From Glandiceps talaboti (Eukaryota; Hemichordata; Enteropneusta; Spengelidae), in contig NC_135560.1 in the NCBI RefSeq assembly GCF_964340395.1, forward strand, positions 7,827,598 to 7,889,597: 62,000 bases of DNA, read 5' to 3'. Each line of letters begins with the position of its first letter. Within the stretch, counting starts at the first letter, position 1. Shown here in pieces: positions 12,719-24,136 of the stretch. The position numbers and the translations under genes were made by a program. The notes under the pieces are model-generated. The model worked only from the letters and a program-made list of their open reading frames with translations. It did no database searches and was not told the origin of the DNA.

Positions 12719-15700
12719 GGATGAGGATGAGGATGAGGAGGAGGAGGAGGAGGAGCAGGAGCAGGAGGAGCAGGGTGACTATTCTGAACAAAGTGATGGC
12801 CATGATCTATATTCAGGAAATGTCCTGGATCGCAGTGGTCTTGTTTCGTCAGATGACAAAACTGCAGACCAGACTCGCCATCATCAGAACTCTCCTACAG
12901 ATGACAACAATACGTCAAGTGAGGATGTACTTGCAAGACAACAAATAGATGATACATCAGTGAAAGGTATTTCACAGGCCAATTCTCCTTCAATAATGGA
13001 CACATCACATATCAGTAGATCACACATCTCTGCTCACCAGCAAGAACAAGCTACATGTACTGTTCAAGTTCAAAGTGAAGGTAATACAAATAGGTTGGAA
13101 GACCAAACCTCACAGCCCAAACTTGAAGACTGCAGTGACAACAAAGCAAGCAATACGTCAACTGATAATGCAATGAAGACAGATCATGAGAGTGCAGATG
13201 GAAATCTAGAGGTGGATGAAGAGGTTGGTATGATAAATTTATTAAATAACATATTATCAAACAGTCTTTTTTTCTGAATTGATTTGAAATTTAAACACTA
13301 CATTGTGTATTATGATACTGCAATGCAGCCAGATTGTATGTTTGTTTGTTTGTGTTTGTTTGTTTGTTTGTTTGTTTATGTGTGTGTGTGTGTGTGTTTG
13401 CATTAGTTTGCTTGTTTGTTTGTGAATGTTTGTGTCTTTATATATGTCTGTCTGCCTCTGTGTGTGTGTGTGTGTGTGTGTGCATGTGCATGTGTGTGTG
13501 ACTGTGTCAAAGTGTGTGAACAATATCCAAAGCTGAGAACAGATGTTAAATAATAAGTCATAACTCTTAATTTGCAGACATCACTTTCTAAATGATTTCA
13601 AACATAGTTTTAAGATTTCAAACATAGTTTTAAGAGACCCATAAATTCTTGCCAAGTTTCAGCAGATGTCCAACCAAATTTCTTACAAGTTTTAAAGAGT
13701 TCATATATACATTCAAATGTCTATAATTTCTATATCATTCTGCAAGTTTAGTTACTAGGCCGTCATATATGATGAGATAAAGAGTAGTTTTGAATAAAAA
13801 ATTACCAAACTATAAACCATAGGCATGTTTAGTTTTTAAAAAAATAAAAAAATTTTAACGATATTTTTTTTTTTCAACAAAATTTATTTTTTGATTTCCT
13901 AGGATACCCAAGTATATATAGACGAAGGCAATCATTTTCTGTCATCAAGGTCTTTCAGTGCACCATTGCAGCTTACATCTTGTACAAGTGTTAGAAGCCA
14001 GGAGAACACAACAGAAAGGCATTCAGAAACTGTATCTAATCATTCCAACCCAGATGAAAACAAGAGTAAGGTGGATGAGACCAAGAGAATAAAACCAGCT
14101 TCAAGAGGAAAGATTGATAACATTTCAGGATCTTCTGATCAAATAGATGTATTGGTAAGATTCACTGATTTGACTTGGGATAGTCACACTCAAAGTTTTC
14201 TAGCCTAGAATCCAGTTATGTGTGGATTTTGCAAATTGCTTCTCCAACCACGCCTGGCATTTGCTATAACGGTTGCATATTCAAACCCAAAGTTAGATTA
14301 CGATTTCCTGCAGCAATAATGAATATGGTAATCATGTTATTGACATCGGATTCAGATTCAGATTCACATTCAGATGCTTTATTACCATATGTATAAGAAC
14401 GTTCGAATGTGATTTCAGCTCACAGCAGAAAGAATTAAAAGAATTAATTTCCACCTGTTTTATGGCCATAGCTTTCTTAAAGCAATAGGTTGGTAGTAAA
14501 ATGCTACCTAGTATGGTAGGGGGAAAAGTGAAAGCAAAATGCTAACTGGTGTGATAGGGGGGAAAAGTGACAGAAAAATTGTCACATGACTAGATTCTAA
14601 GCTACAAAGTTTCTAGATATCTGGTTGCATTAGAAATGACATTGATCGTAAAAAAAAAATGAAGACTGAAAGCTGAACTCTTGTAAGCCATCAACTAATC
14701 ACTCAATAAATTGTAAAAGCATAATAAATGTCTAAAATCTTTATTGCATGTACAATAACAAATTTCATTTTCACACATTTTTTTTTATCATTTTGCAATG
14801 TATTAAGTTACAAACACAGACTTGGTATACTAGATATGTTGTTTTCACATTGATCTTTCAAATAGGACACCTTGATAAAATTGATTTAATTGTTTTATAA
14901 ATTAATCCAAAATAAAACCCAATCCTCGTCCATATGGCCACTTTAATACAGGTCCTGGAGCGTACACAACAACAAATCTGTCAGTCTACAAAAGGGGCTC
15001 TAAATTTTTATAGTAATATTGTTTTCTTATTGATTTTAAAAGATATATTCATAAGTAAAAATTGTTCTCATTTGATTCATTGTTTAAACTACCGGTATGT
15101 TTACATGTACATTGGGTCATGCTGTTGGCCTTTGAGTATTTGTTCACATTCAGTACTGGTATACATATACAACCAGTAATGAGGTGGGTGGGTCTTTGCA
15201 AAGATTACATAAATATAATCTATCACGTAGGTAGGTGGATGGCTGGGATGGTAGATGGATGGCTGGGTAACTGGGTGGATGGGTGGGTTGATAGATGGAT
15301 GGCCGGCTGGGTAACTGGGTGGGTGGCTCAGATGGTAGATAGATGGCTGGGTAACTGGGTGGCTGGCTGGAATGGTAGATGGATGGCAGGGTAACTGGGT
15401 GGGTGGCTGGGTTGATAGATGGATGGCTGGGTAACTGGATGGGTGGCTGGAATGGTAGATGGATGGTAGGGTAACTGGGTGGGTGGCTGGGTTGATAGAT
15501 GGATGGCTGGGTAACTGGATGGGTGGCTGGAATGGTAGATGGATGGTAGGGTAACTGGGTGAGTGGCTGGAATGGTAGATGGATGGCGGGGTAACTAGGT
15601 GGGTGGGTGGCTGGGTAACTGACTAGGTGGGTTTTGGTAGATGATTTAAATCTCCTATTTTGGATACTTATAAATTCTGTTTTATTAAATTGTGTGAAAC

Positions 15701-18700
15701 ATTGACAACCAAATTAAGCCAGATTTCACTTTGTACATATGTTTAGCCTGATCAGCAAACAGAAACCTGTATGTCCAATTTTCAGCTTTAGACAACACAT
15801 TTGTCAAAATCTTATTACTGTAAATATCTGTGGCGTTATCAGCACTATACTTGTCATCTCAAATAGTAGAAATAAAACTCCAAAATAAGTCTGACTATTT
15901 TTTTTTTTTTAAATAGGAAAGCAGTATTGACTACAGGGAAAGAGAAGAATCACCAGGAAGGAAAAAGGAGAAGAAGAAACAGTGGAAATTTCCTTGGAAG
16001 AAAAAAAGTGAGGTGTTATATTAATTGATGGTGGCTTTTGAAATGCAAATTTAGATAAATTGTTGTTACTACTAAAACTATTGTCTCATGGGAGTCAGAA
16101 GAAATATTTATGCAATGGTTGAACAATGAATATTCATGACTGTTAAGTCATTATGAATATTCATTGTTCAACCATTGCATGAACATTTCTGCTAACTCCC
16201 ATGAGGCAATGTGGCCCACAGTAAAGATCCCCAAATGAGGGACAACTTCAGGTTGATGTTTCTCTGAAATCGTATTTTATAATGTAGGTGATGTAAATTA
16301 ATATTAAACCCTATGAAAGGACTTTCAAGAAAATGTCTGTATTTCCTTGAGTCATGTTCCCCTTTAAGGTTACAGTGCTACATTATTGCAAGATATACAT
16401 CGGCACCTTACAAATGTCATACATCCACCCCTGTAAGGAGTACATATAACAAATGTACAAAGAACAATGAACCAATGAACATGTAAAGACGCGTTTATCG
16501 CTGGATCCAAATGACATAATTTGTACACTGTACTTATATTTATACACCTGTAATAACTGAGTCCAAAAACGTCTGTAGACATCCAACCAAGTTTCACATT
16601 AAAGTATCCTTATACTATGTCTTATACATAGTTGATTTGTTGTGTTCACCCGTGTCACTGTATTTATCATCAGTGTTGCAGTTATTGTGTTGTGAATCCC
16701 TGATGAAGCAAATTTCAATGCAAAACCTGGTTGGACATTTACAGTCACTTATATACTCAGGTATATTAAACCCTTTCACTGAGCATTTTTTTTCTAATTT
16801 GATGTCACAGAAAAAAGTAAAGAATCTAATGAGGTGAGTACGTCGAGTAAATATGAACCAAGCGATATCGAAAAGGACACTCACAAGATGAAATCATCTC
16901 AGAAAAGGAAAAGTAAGAATGCCGAGGCAAATTATGAGATCGAGATAGAGGTATGGGTAGTGGTGTTAAATACTGATATTATGCTCCGTTATACTTATCA
17001 CTAAGGTAACATATGTTTTCCATTTCGCCATACTAAGAATTTTCCTTTTCCTCTTTTGGAAACTTTTAACTTGATTTTCTAGACTTGTAGCTGTATGCCT
17101 GTATAGTTATTTGCAAATCCATGTATTGTACTCAACCATATGAAGGCCAGGTTCATACAATATGCCAACATGACTTTAATAATTGCCTTCTGTTTCTGCT
17201 GACTTGATGACACCAATAATTATTACACCAAATTAAAAAAGTGCCGTGCCATGGTGAAAATTACATTAAAGTGGCACAAGCTGAGGTATAAACTTTTTAT
17301 TCAAGTGAAAATTCTTACTTAAGATCCAATTAAACTAGTCTATTATAATGTCAATCTGATTAAATTCCGATGTAGTGTACACGTTGCGATTTCTTTTTGG
17401 CTGTTACATTTACTGTCATTTGTTCTTTTGTAAGAACAATTGTTATATACATCTGACACAATACCATAGGTTTTCCCAAACCCAATCTCGTACTTGCGAG
17501 TAGCCAATCAGAATCCATCTTTAATACATTATAACACTCAACATTCGAAATTGAAAGAAAGAGTGACCAAACAATAACGATAACATCATTGTCTGCGCTC
17601 TGTGCTCATGTTCTTTTTGAACAGAGCGCTCTGAAGTACTGTATACATATGTTTCGGCATATTACACGTTTTCATTGGTTGAGTGAATTCATTGAGCAAT
17701 CTCATGTGGCTCAGAAAAACCTATGGTATTGTGGCAGATGTATATAATGAGCACTCATAAAAGAACAAACAACTGTAAATGTAACAGCCAAAAAAGAAAT
17801 CACGACATGTACACTACATCGGATTTTTATCAGATTGGTATAATGTTTAATGTCAATGCATTTTATGAACACTCACAAAAGAACAAACAACAGTAAATGG
17901 AACAGCCAAAAAGAAATCAAGACATGTACACTACATTCTTGGATTTTTATCAGATTGGTGTAATGTAAATATCGACGTATGTCATTCTATAACATTACAA
18001 TTGTCTTCTGGTATTGTTAGAACAGTTGATTGCATAGTAGGGGGATATCCTCCCATTGTTTATATGTATATAAAAACATTACATATCCGATCTGGTTTGA
18101 GTTCAGCCAATGGTTCAGTAATGCTTCAGTATACTTACTACTTGTCTGTAAGGTATGCCTGACGGGGCGCCCTCACACGTCAGTCATCCCCTTACTTTAA
18201 GTACCATTTGAATATCATGTATAGCAAAAATTGTGTCCAAAAATGTATAAACTCAGCTTGTACTCCTTTAACATAACAATACAATATTTCACATTGTAGA
18301 TATTTAAATCCTTTATTATAAAGAATAATACAGTTACAGCTTTGAATTATGCCCTTGTTGAGATTGAAGTAAAATACATAAATTAACAGTCCTGAAATGT
18401 TTAACCAAATTTTAATACCAGATCCTTCACGTCACATGTTTAACATATTTATTTTATCATAGGTAACATCCAAGCAACGTAACAAGAACGACATCCAGAA
18501 ACAGAAAGACAAGAAAAGGACACTAAAATTTCCAAGTTTCAGAAAGAAAAGTAAGTTGTATTTGAATTTATATTTTCAGGATTATTTTATTTGAGGGTAA
18601 CAATCACATAAGGAATTATTATATATGCATGTCTGCTGACTACCATGTTGAGACACTGTCAATGGCAAAGAGTTACTCTGAACAATGAATGAGGAACAAG

Positions 18701-20060
18701 TGTCAAACAGGTATTTCTTGGCAATTGTGTGATGTATAATCATGAAATAACTCCCAAGAACCTAAAGTTTACAAAAACACCTTTTAGTTGCTGCAATGGC
18801 ATTCATTAATTGCGATAGATCAAAATGATTTGGTTATACACTACAGTATATACATGTAGTACATGTATAATGCATTACATTTATCTAATCTAAAGTTTAA
18901 TATACTTTCATATAAACCTTATTTTGTTAACTATTATTACATTAGTTTATATATTTACTAGTTTGTTTTAGCACCAAACACTTGAAGAAATGTACTTTTC
19001 TTAATGGATGCAATAAAGATTCTATTCTATTCTATTCTATTCTATTCTGTTCTGTTCTGTTCTGTTCTGTTCTGTTCTGTTCTGTTCTGTTCTATTCTAT
19101 TCTATTCTATTCTATTCTATTCTATTCTATTCTATTCTATTCTATTCTATAGTAATGCTAGAATAATTCCAAATTGACATTTGCAGAAAACAAAACAGGA
19201 ACTGATGTTTATGATGATGTAAGTCCATGTGATGCAAGCAGCACTAGGCCACAAGATCCTGTAGGGGATGACAGCATTCCAACCACATCAGAGAATGGCA
19301 AAACTACCAACACTACAGGCAATGAAACTAGGCCACAAGATCCTGTAGGGAATGACAGCATTCCAACCACATCAGAGAATGGCAAAACTACCAACACTAC
19401 AGGGAATGAAAGAGAGCCAGACACAACAGGGAATGAAATGGGTCCAGACACAACAGGGAATGAAATGGGTCCAGACACAACAGGGAATGGGAATGCTACA
19501 GGGAAGGAAAGTACCCATGGTGATGATAACTCAACTACACATGATAGTGATCCTGCTATTGCAGGGAATGGAAGTGCCTCTACCACTGCAAAGGATGGGA
19601 ATGCACAAGGAGACAAGAATGCTGCTAGGTTGACTAAGGAACCAAAGGTTAGATTATCTGATATAAATATCAAACCATATCAGTCAGTCCAAGAATTGTG
19701 TTAGATTCTGGCTTTTATTGTGATGTACTTAATTGTTTGTAGTGAACAGCATTTTTCTGTCACACTCAAACACACACATACACACTTTTATATGACCATA
19801 CACCCACACCCACACACCTTCACACATACCAACAAACTCACCCACACACCCTCACACACACACACACCAACACACACACACCAACACACACCACACACAC
19901 ACACACACACACGTTGTTATCATTGTTCAATTCTTTTTCTCTATTAAACTTACAGAATGAAGATCTACACAGTGATAAACCTGCTAAGGACCACAAGAAG
20001 AAAAGCAAGAAGAAAACTTTCAGTTTCCTGCGAAAGAAGAACAGTAAAACAAGAAAATAG
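10944..20060 (+). CDS. Gene 2: TIR protein with acidic run and repeated basic-aromatic C-terminal modules
   Basis: Seven predicted exons: 10944-13223, 13903-14154, 15917-16007, 16811-16950, 18463-18550, 19187-19647 and 19956-20060. All phases agree and give about 1138 residues. The start is fixed by an in-frame TAA immediately before the ATG. Residues 78-314 are a tandem duplication of about 118 residues. TIR spans about 360-490 (FHDALILAS; ALEQCSCILLVLTKNF; FCMKD). Coiled coil is at about 495-550, an Asp/Glu run at about 575-611 and Ser/Thr-rich linker after it. Exons 3, 5 and 7 each end in a Lys-rich module around an aromatic core (KFPW, KFPS, FSFL). Exon 6 is Thr/Gly/Asn-rich with internal repeats. 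Asp434 replaces the TIR NADase glutamate. Likely a membrane-binding adaptor. A candidate poly(A) signal, AATAAA, lies at 22521. Exon 1 is certain; the downstream exons are strongly supported by phase and the repeated modules. Confidence 0.85.
11174..11880 (+). repeat. Tandem in-frame duplication in gene 2 exon 1
   Basis: Copies are 11174-11520 and 11528-11880, about 118 residues each (TPVEGNRTCVSKSP against TPVEANRTFVSKSP, both ending KKVNKKRNHAEKE). They differ by scattered substitutions and two single-codon insertions (offset grows from 354 to 360 bp), so the frame is kept. The block is low-complexity and polar, ending in a Lys-rich patch that could serve as a nuclear localisation signal or a phospholipid-binding patch. 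Confidence 0.95.
12021..12413 (+). other. TIR domain of gene 2
   Basis: Residues about 360-490. It keeps the hydrophobic strands (DALILAS, CILLVLTKNF, DFVIPLLFG) and the shared run SLED, but the BB loop is altered (EEFGETGKGKF) and box 2 reads FCMKD instead of WCxxE. It is the most divergent of the long-protein TIRs here. Confidence 0.9.
12666..12773 (+). repeat. GAT/GAG microsatellite coding an acidic run
   Basis: A GAT-rich then GAG-rich triplet repeat encodes about 36 nearly continuous Asp/Glu residues with a few Gln. In-frame triplet slippage would change the length without breaking the gene. Confidence 0.95.
13335..13500 (+). repeat. GTTT and GT microsatellites in gene 2 intron 1
   Basis: (GTTT)n at about 13335-13378, then (TG)n at about 13379-13396 and 13459-13482, just downstream of the exon 1 donor. 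Open frames of His/Thr across it are repeat artefacts. Confidence 0.9.
13912..13941 (+). other. Degenerate RHIM-like motif at start of gene 2 exon 2
   Basis: Residues 764-773 read VYIDEGNHFL. Against the RHIM pattern, V, I, N and a hydrophobic final position are in register, but Q is Tyr and the key Gly is Asp. It could be a decayed RHIM or chance. Confidence 0.3.
15208..15645 (+). repeat. GGATGGCTGGGTAACTGGGT-type minisatellite in gene 2 intron
   Basis: Imperfect tandem repeats of GATGG/CTGGGTAACTGGGTGG units with higher-order copies of roughly 80 bp. They lie between exons 2 and 3. The Trp/Gly/Asp-rich open frame here has no splice or start support. Confidence 0.9.
15962..16007 (+). other. 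Basic-aromatic module 1 (gene 2 exon 3)
   Basis: Residues 860-874 read KKEKKKQWKFPWKKK, at the very end of exon 3 (donor AAA|GTGAGG). Many lysines surround Trp-Lys-Phe-Pro-Trp. Lysine clusters with aromatics insert into acidic membranes in MARCKS-type effector segments, so membrane binding is inferred. Confidence 0.7.
16081..16371. mobile_element. MITE-like palindrome in gene 2 intron 3
   Basis: Arms at 16081-16140 and 16148-16211 are reverse complements around TCATGAATATTCA-type sequence. The right end finishes GTTCCCCTTTAA (about 16360-16370), the same end as the 44837-45376 element. The left outer end is missing or diverged. Confidence 0.7.
17262..18275. mobile_element. About 1-kb nested inverted-repeat element in gene 2 intron 4
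   Basis: The ends are inverted copies (AAAGTGGCACAAGCTGAG near 17266; CTCAGCTTGTACTCCTTT near 18252). The same end sequence recurs at about 24600-24640, so it marks a dispersed family. Inside is a second element, 17352-17837, with long inverted arms (starting CAATCTGATT, ending ATCAGATTG), plus a partial extra arm at about 17850-17957. Confidence 0.65.
18511..18550 (+). other. Basic-aromatic module 2 (gene 2 exon 5)
   Basis: Residues 938-950 read KKRTLKFPSFRKK, again at the end of an exon that leaves in phase 1, exactly like module 1. Threonine and serine inside the basic patch could be kinase targets that switch off membrane binding, as in MARCKS (inference). Confidence 0.7.
19016..19151 (+). 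repeat. (TTCTA)n/(TTCTG)n block repeat next to exon 6
   Basis: A run of TTCTA units, then a block of TTCTG units, then TTCTA again, ending about 35 bp before the exon 6 acceptor at 19186. The pyrimidine-rich array lies where a polypyrimidine tract and branch site would be. Confidence 0.95.
19246..19490 (+). repeat. In-frame repeats in gene 2 exon 6
   Basis: Two 84-bp copies (from 19246 and 19330) encode RPQDPVG-D/N-DSIPTTSENGK and onward, 28 residues each. They are followed by three short units around PDTTGNEMG. The linker is Thr/Asn/Gly-rich and probably disordered. Confidence 0.9.
19775..19912 (+). repeat. CA-rich tract in last intron of gene 2
   Basis: Imperfect CACA/CACACC repeats ending about 43 bp before the exon 7 acceptor at 19955. 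CA repeats near acceptors can bind hnRNP L and tune splicing (known for other genes; not shown here). Confidence 0.9.
19995..20039 (+). other. Basic-aromatic module 3 (gene 2 exon 7)
   Basis: Residues 1118-1132 read KKKSKKKTFSFLRKK, six residues before the stop. TFSF inside the Lys run is the closest of the three to a MARCKS effector (lysines around F-S-F). Confidence 0.75.
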
Positions 20061-20524
20061 TCTGAAATATAATCACCTTAAAAATTCCATTTATAAATCC
20101 CAGCGATAAAAATCACAATTTATACATATATGAATTATGCTATTACAGCATCTAGTGTTTGTCCTTATCTCTGTCCACTTAACTGTCAAAATCATATTCA
20201 TATCAGTACTCAGTGACGTGTAGAGTTGTGTAGCATATTCACAGACAGTAGTCTGAGCTTTTAGATATTTATAGATTGTGTGTTTTATTACAAGTTTTGT
20301 CATGTCCATGGCAACTTTTAAGCATGGTTGCCAAAATCTGTAATAGTTGTCAAATATTTGGCACATATTGTATTGTATAAACAGAGGTTTTAGCCAAAAA
20401 AAATTTCATGCATCAAAGTTTATTGTCAAAAGTGTAATATAAATGACTGTTGTATAACAACACTGTTCATGTGTAACTAACGCTAATACTTGCCATCATT
20501 TGTCATTGAACTAGAGGCAATTGA

Positions 20525-20700
20525 TCATGTGATATGGGAAAGTGATCACGTGACTTCAGAAATTAATCATGTGATTTTGTCAAGTGGTCATGTGATAGAA
20601 TCAAGAAATCAAATAATTGTATGAGAAGCAATTAATTATCAATTTGTCGAGATCATGTGATAAAACTAAGTAATAATGTGATTATAATGTGACAGCTTAT
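20525..20700 (+). promoter_or_regulatory. E-box/M-box array with 21-bp spacing
   Basis: TCATGTGA at 20525, TCACGTGA at 20546, TCATGTGA at 20567 and 20588, then another at 20653. The first four are exactly 21 bp apart (two helical turns), and the flanks look like a decayed 21-bp tandem repeat. It starts about 465 bp after the gene 2 stop, in the 3' untranslated region or just beyond. bHLH-Zip factors of the MITF/TFE/USF type bind such sites. Confidence 0.5.
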
Positions 20701-22096
20701 CTCAAATTTTTTATTTGACTTCAGTGCCTACACATGGTAAATGAAGAATGCTTTTTTGAATATCAAGCAGTTACAATATTTACATCAGACTTAGCGATGT
20801 AGATGCCAGACTAGAGTGAAAGGAGTCGTCACTGTGTATGTACACATCTTTACGACAAGTTAAGAAAAATGTTCTTTAATTTTTACATTGATCTTTTTCT
20901 GTTGTTCAATTGACTTTTCTGCATTATCAAGTGATTCCCTTTTGACTGTTTTACTTCTAAAATTATCCTTTACCAATAGTTATATATAGTTGTGAGAGGA
21001 AGAACTCATGTAGTAAATACTGTGTACATGCCTATCATATGAATAGTATTAAGAATACTTTCCTTAAATACAGTCATCAAGTTAGTAAACATAGTACGAC
21101 CATGGCATGGCATGGCAAGGGTCTTATTACTAGAGAGAAAAGAACAGATTATCCTGGCAAATTAGTTTAGAGAATGTCCACATATTAGAAGACAAGGGGA
21201 AAAACCACGAACAGAGATGTGGGCTTACCATGCAATTACATTGTATCTACAATCACATCATTGCCATTATGCCACCTAGTGGTAAAGCCAGCAAACGGCA
21301 TCTATTTTCATCTCTATAATCACGCCATTGCCATATATACCACCTAGTGGTAAAGCCAGCAAATGGACAGTTTGACAATTCCAGCCTGTCAACCTGAACA
21401 GGTGAAATGTTACTTGTAAGTAATTAGAATCCATGGTGGTGCAAGAAGTAGTCAGCCTGGAAAACTAATTGTCACTTAATATAAAGTTCAGAAATAACAA
21501 TCATGAAATCATTGTTCTTTATTTTTGGATAATGCTAAAAGTGTTACTTTCTTGCCATTTGCCCACCTTTTATTTTGAACAGTATTTTTACTTTTGTGTA
21601 CCAAGTTGCAGCTTGCATAGTTTTGGCTTTGTAGTGTGAAAGATGGATTTAGACAGTAAAGCCACAAGTCTCTGGACTTGTACGTAGTATTAGTCCTCCA
21701 CAAGTCCAAAATATCTTTTGGAAATTATAGTGTAATATTTGTAATATTTGAGTTTGAAAAATGAGATCAATTAGTTTAAAGTCAACTTTGTATAATGTTT
21801 GTGTACAGTCTGAAACAGAAAGTTATTTTTTTTAAGAAATCAAATGAACTTTATGAAAGTGAAAACAGAAAGTAGATTTGGAAGACATTTGTCAGTATTC
21901 TGGTGAAACCAGGCTAAAGTGTGTTGTATTTTATTTTTGTTCCTGTGCTGAATTAAATTCAGCAATATTTGCACAATGCATGTTTATAGAAGCTATTATT
22001 TTAGATGAATTTTTAAAGTTATTAGTTTTTAGTTCTGAGCAATTACTGGTGCTTGCTCTTACATACATATTTACTTACATAGTTATGTAATCTTAT

Positions 22097-22097
<1 letters not shown>

Positions 22098-22150
<53 letters not shown>

Positions 22151-22225
22151 ACATACATGCACACATGCATATATACACACATACACATGCATACACACAA
22201 ACATTGTAATGCATGCTGCATGCAT

Positions 22226-22268
<43 letters not shown>
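22098..22268 (+). repeat. Two (CA)n microsatellites
   Basis: Nearly pure CA at 22098-22148 and 22229-22268, with an AT/CA-rich spacer containing GCATGC motifs. Alternating purine-pyrimidine sequence able to adopt Z-DNA. Confidence 0.95.
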
Positions 22269-22272
<4 letters not shown>

Positions 22273-23195
22273 TACACATACACATACACATATACACAAA
22301 CTCAGAATGTACATATACATTTGGAAAACATTGGTTTCACATATTAGTATGCTTGTACATACCGGTGCTGCTGTATAATATTTTCAATTTTTAAAAGATT
22401 TTCCTCCATGTTAAGTTTGTTTTCAAATATTCAATGTAATATTAATAATTTTTGTTCATTTTTCAGAACTAATATTTATTTTCAACACTTATGCGTTCTT
22501 TAATTTACTCAGTAAATTTTAATAAATCATAATTATAAGTCCTAGTGCTTAGTGTGTGCTTCCACCCATCCACAATACGTCATTTCTCAGACATTCAATA
22601 TTCGATTTCTTTCAAACTTGACACAAAGGTGACATATCATATGGGACATATTGTTTTTTGACATATGCAAATTTGACCGAATGGCAGCCACATTTGTAGT
22701 TACAAATCAATATTTACTGTATAACTCACAAACTATATTACAGAGACTCTGTTGAAACATCTACCCTATATTATCAGATGCAAGCTATCTTTTGAGACTT
22801 TGACCTTGACAAGCTTCGGGGTCAATTATCAAAATCAAGCCAAATTCCTACCTATCACAGGCACATTATAATATTTACATATTGCTAATTTCTTGTCACA
22901 TTAAAAGTAAAAAACTATACACAAGCATTATTTTTGGTGCGCAGATCACTTTTACTAAATGGTAGCCACATTAGTAGTAAAAACTCGCTATATTACGGCA
23001 TAACTCAAAAAACTGTAATATATAGAGACTCCGTTCAAATGTCATCACAGGCGAGTTTTCTTGTATGACAGTGACCTTTGACCTGTAGCTTGACCTACTG
23101 GGTTATCCAACAAAATTAAGCCATTACTTACATATTGCAGACACTTTGTAGCAATTGTGTGTGGCTAAGTAATAGATAGTCAACAAGTTTAGGAA

Positions 23196-23251
23196 GGTTA
23201 TGTGCCAATAAACGAGGGGGCGTAGCCCCGAGTTTTTAGCACATAACCCTA
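23196..23251. repeat. GC-centred palindrome (GGGGGCGTAGCCCC)
   Basis: GGTTATGTGC on the left pairs with GCACATAACC on the right around GAGGGGGCGTAGCCCCGAG. It stands out because the surrounding sequence is strongly AT-rich. It is probably a terminal or internal part of a transposable element. Confidence 0.6.
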
Positions 23252-24136
23252 CCGAATGAGTTGTCTATCTTACTTATGCTACGGCATGATTGGCTCAAAC
23301 AAATCTTTTTCAAAATTTTGTGTTGCATGCAAATTGAGTGCTGAGCGTAATATAGGTCATACCCCAAAGAGTGGGTTATGATTCCATGTAACCAACGAAA
23401 TCAAGGCATCTGATTGGCCAAGTCGGTCTAGCCGTAGTATAATTTCTTTTACATCATGTCTATATGTAGTACAGAACCAGGTAAATCTACGCATGCATTA
23501 TTTTTGGTGCTCATATCACATTTTACTCAATGGCAGCCATATCTGTAGTGAACAATCATGATTGACCACATAGAGACCAATGATGATTCAAGTGTCTACC
23601 CTGACTTGTTCCTGATAATTCTATGTAATAATTCTATGTACACTGAGATGTAAATGGAAAAGGTACCTTGTGAATTCACTATGCTTAATAATGACTTGGA
23701 GGATAGACTCTTATGTAGGGTCTATGCTTGGTTAGGTAAAATACATTGGTTTCATTCACTTTTCAGTACAGAGCTTAATTGATCCAAAAGTAGGTGAAGT
23801 GACGTACAGGCATTTGCAGGGAACTTCCATTAACCATATTGTCCTTTGTTTGTATTGTTGTACAACTGTATTAACAACAGACACAGTCAAGTAGGCTTTA
23901 CTAGTAAGTTATTTCTGCCTAAGTTCCAATCGATGTCAGCTCCTTACAGATAAACGAAAGTGAATATGAAACCAATACATTTTATCACATTTCAATATCC
24001 AAATTTTTATTAAAGGGGCACACACTGAGTTTATAGAGTTTTTTTGGTGTGATTGTTGCTGCATGCATATTAAAAAGATACTCACTGCATTCCACTCTCT
24101 GACATATCACTTGCAATTGACTTAACTCAAATCTTG

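Noticed and set aside
13224-13277. Reading gene 2 to the in-frame stop at 13277
   Set aside because: A donor follows codon 760 and six further phase-compatible exons with repeated motifs continue the protein. Intron retention giving a 777-residue form remains possible.
22043-22394. His/Thr and Val/Cys repeat proteins, also at 31959-32283 and 13257-13523
   Set aside because: CA/GT microsatellites read in open frames; no start context or domains.
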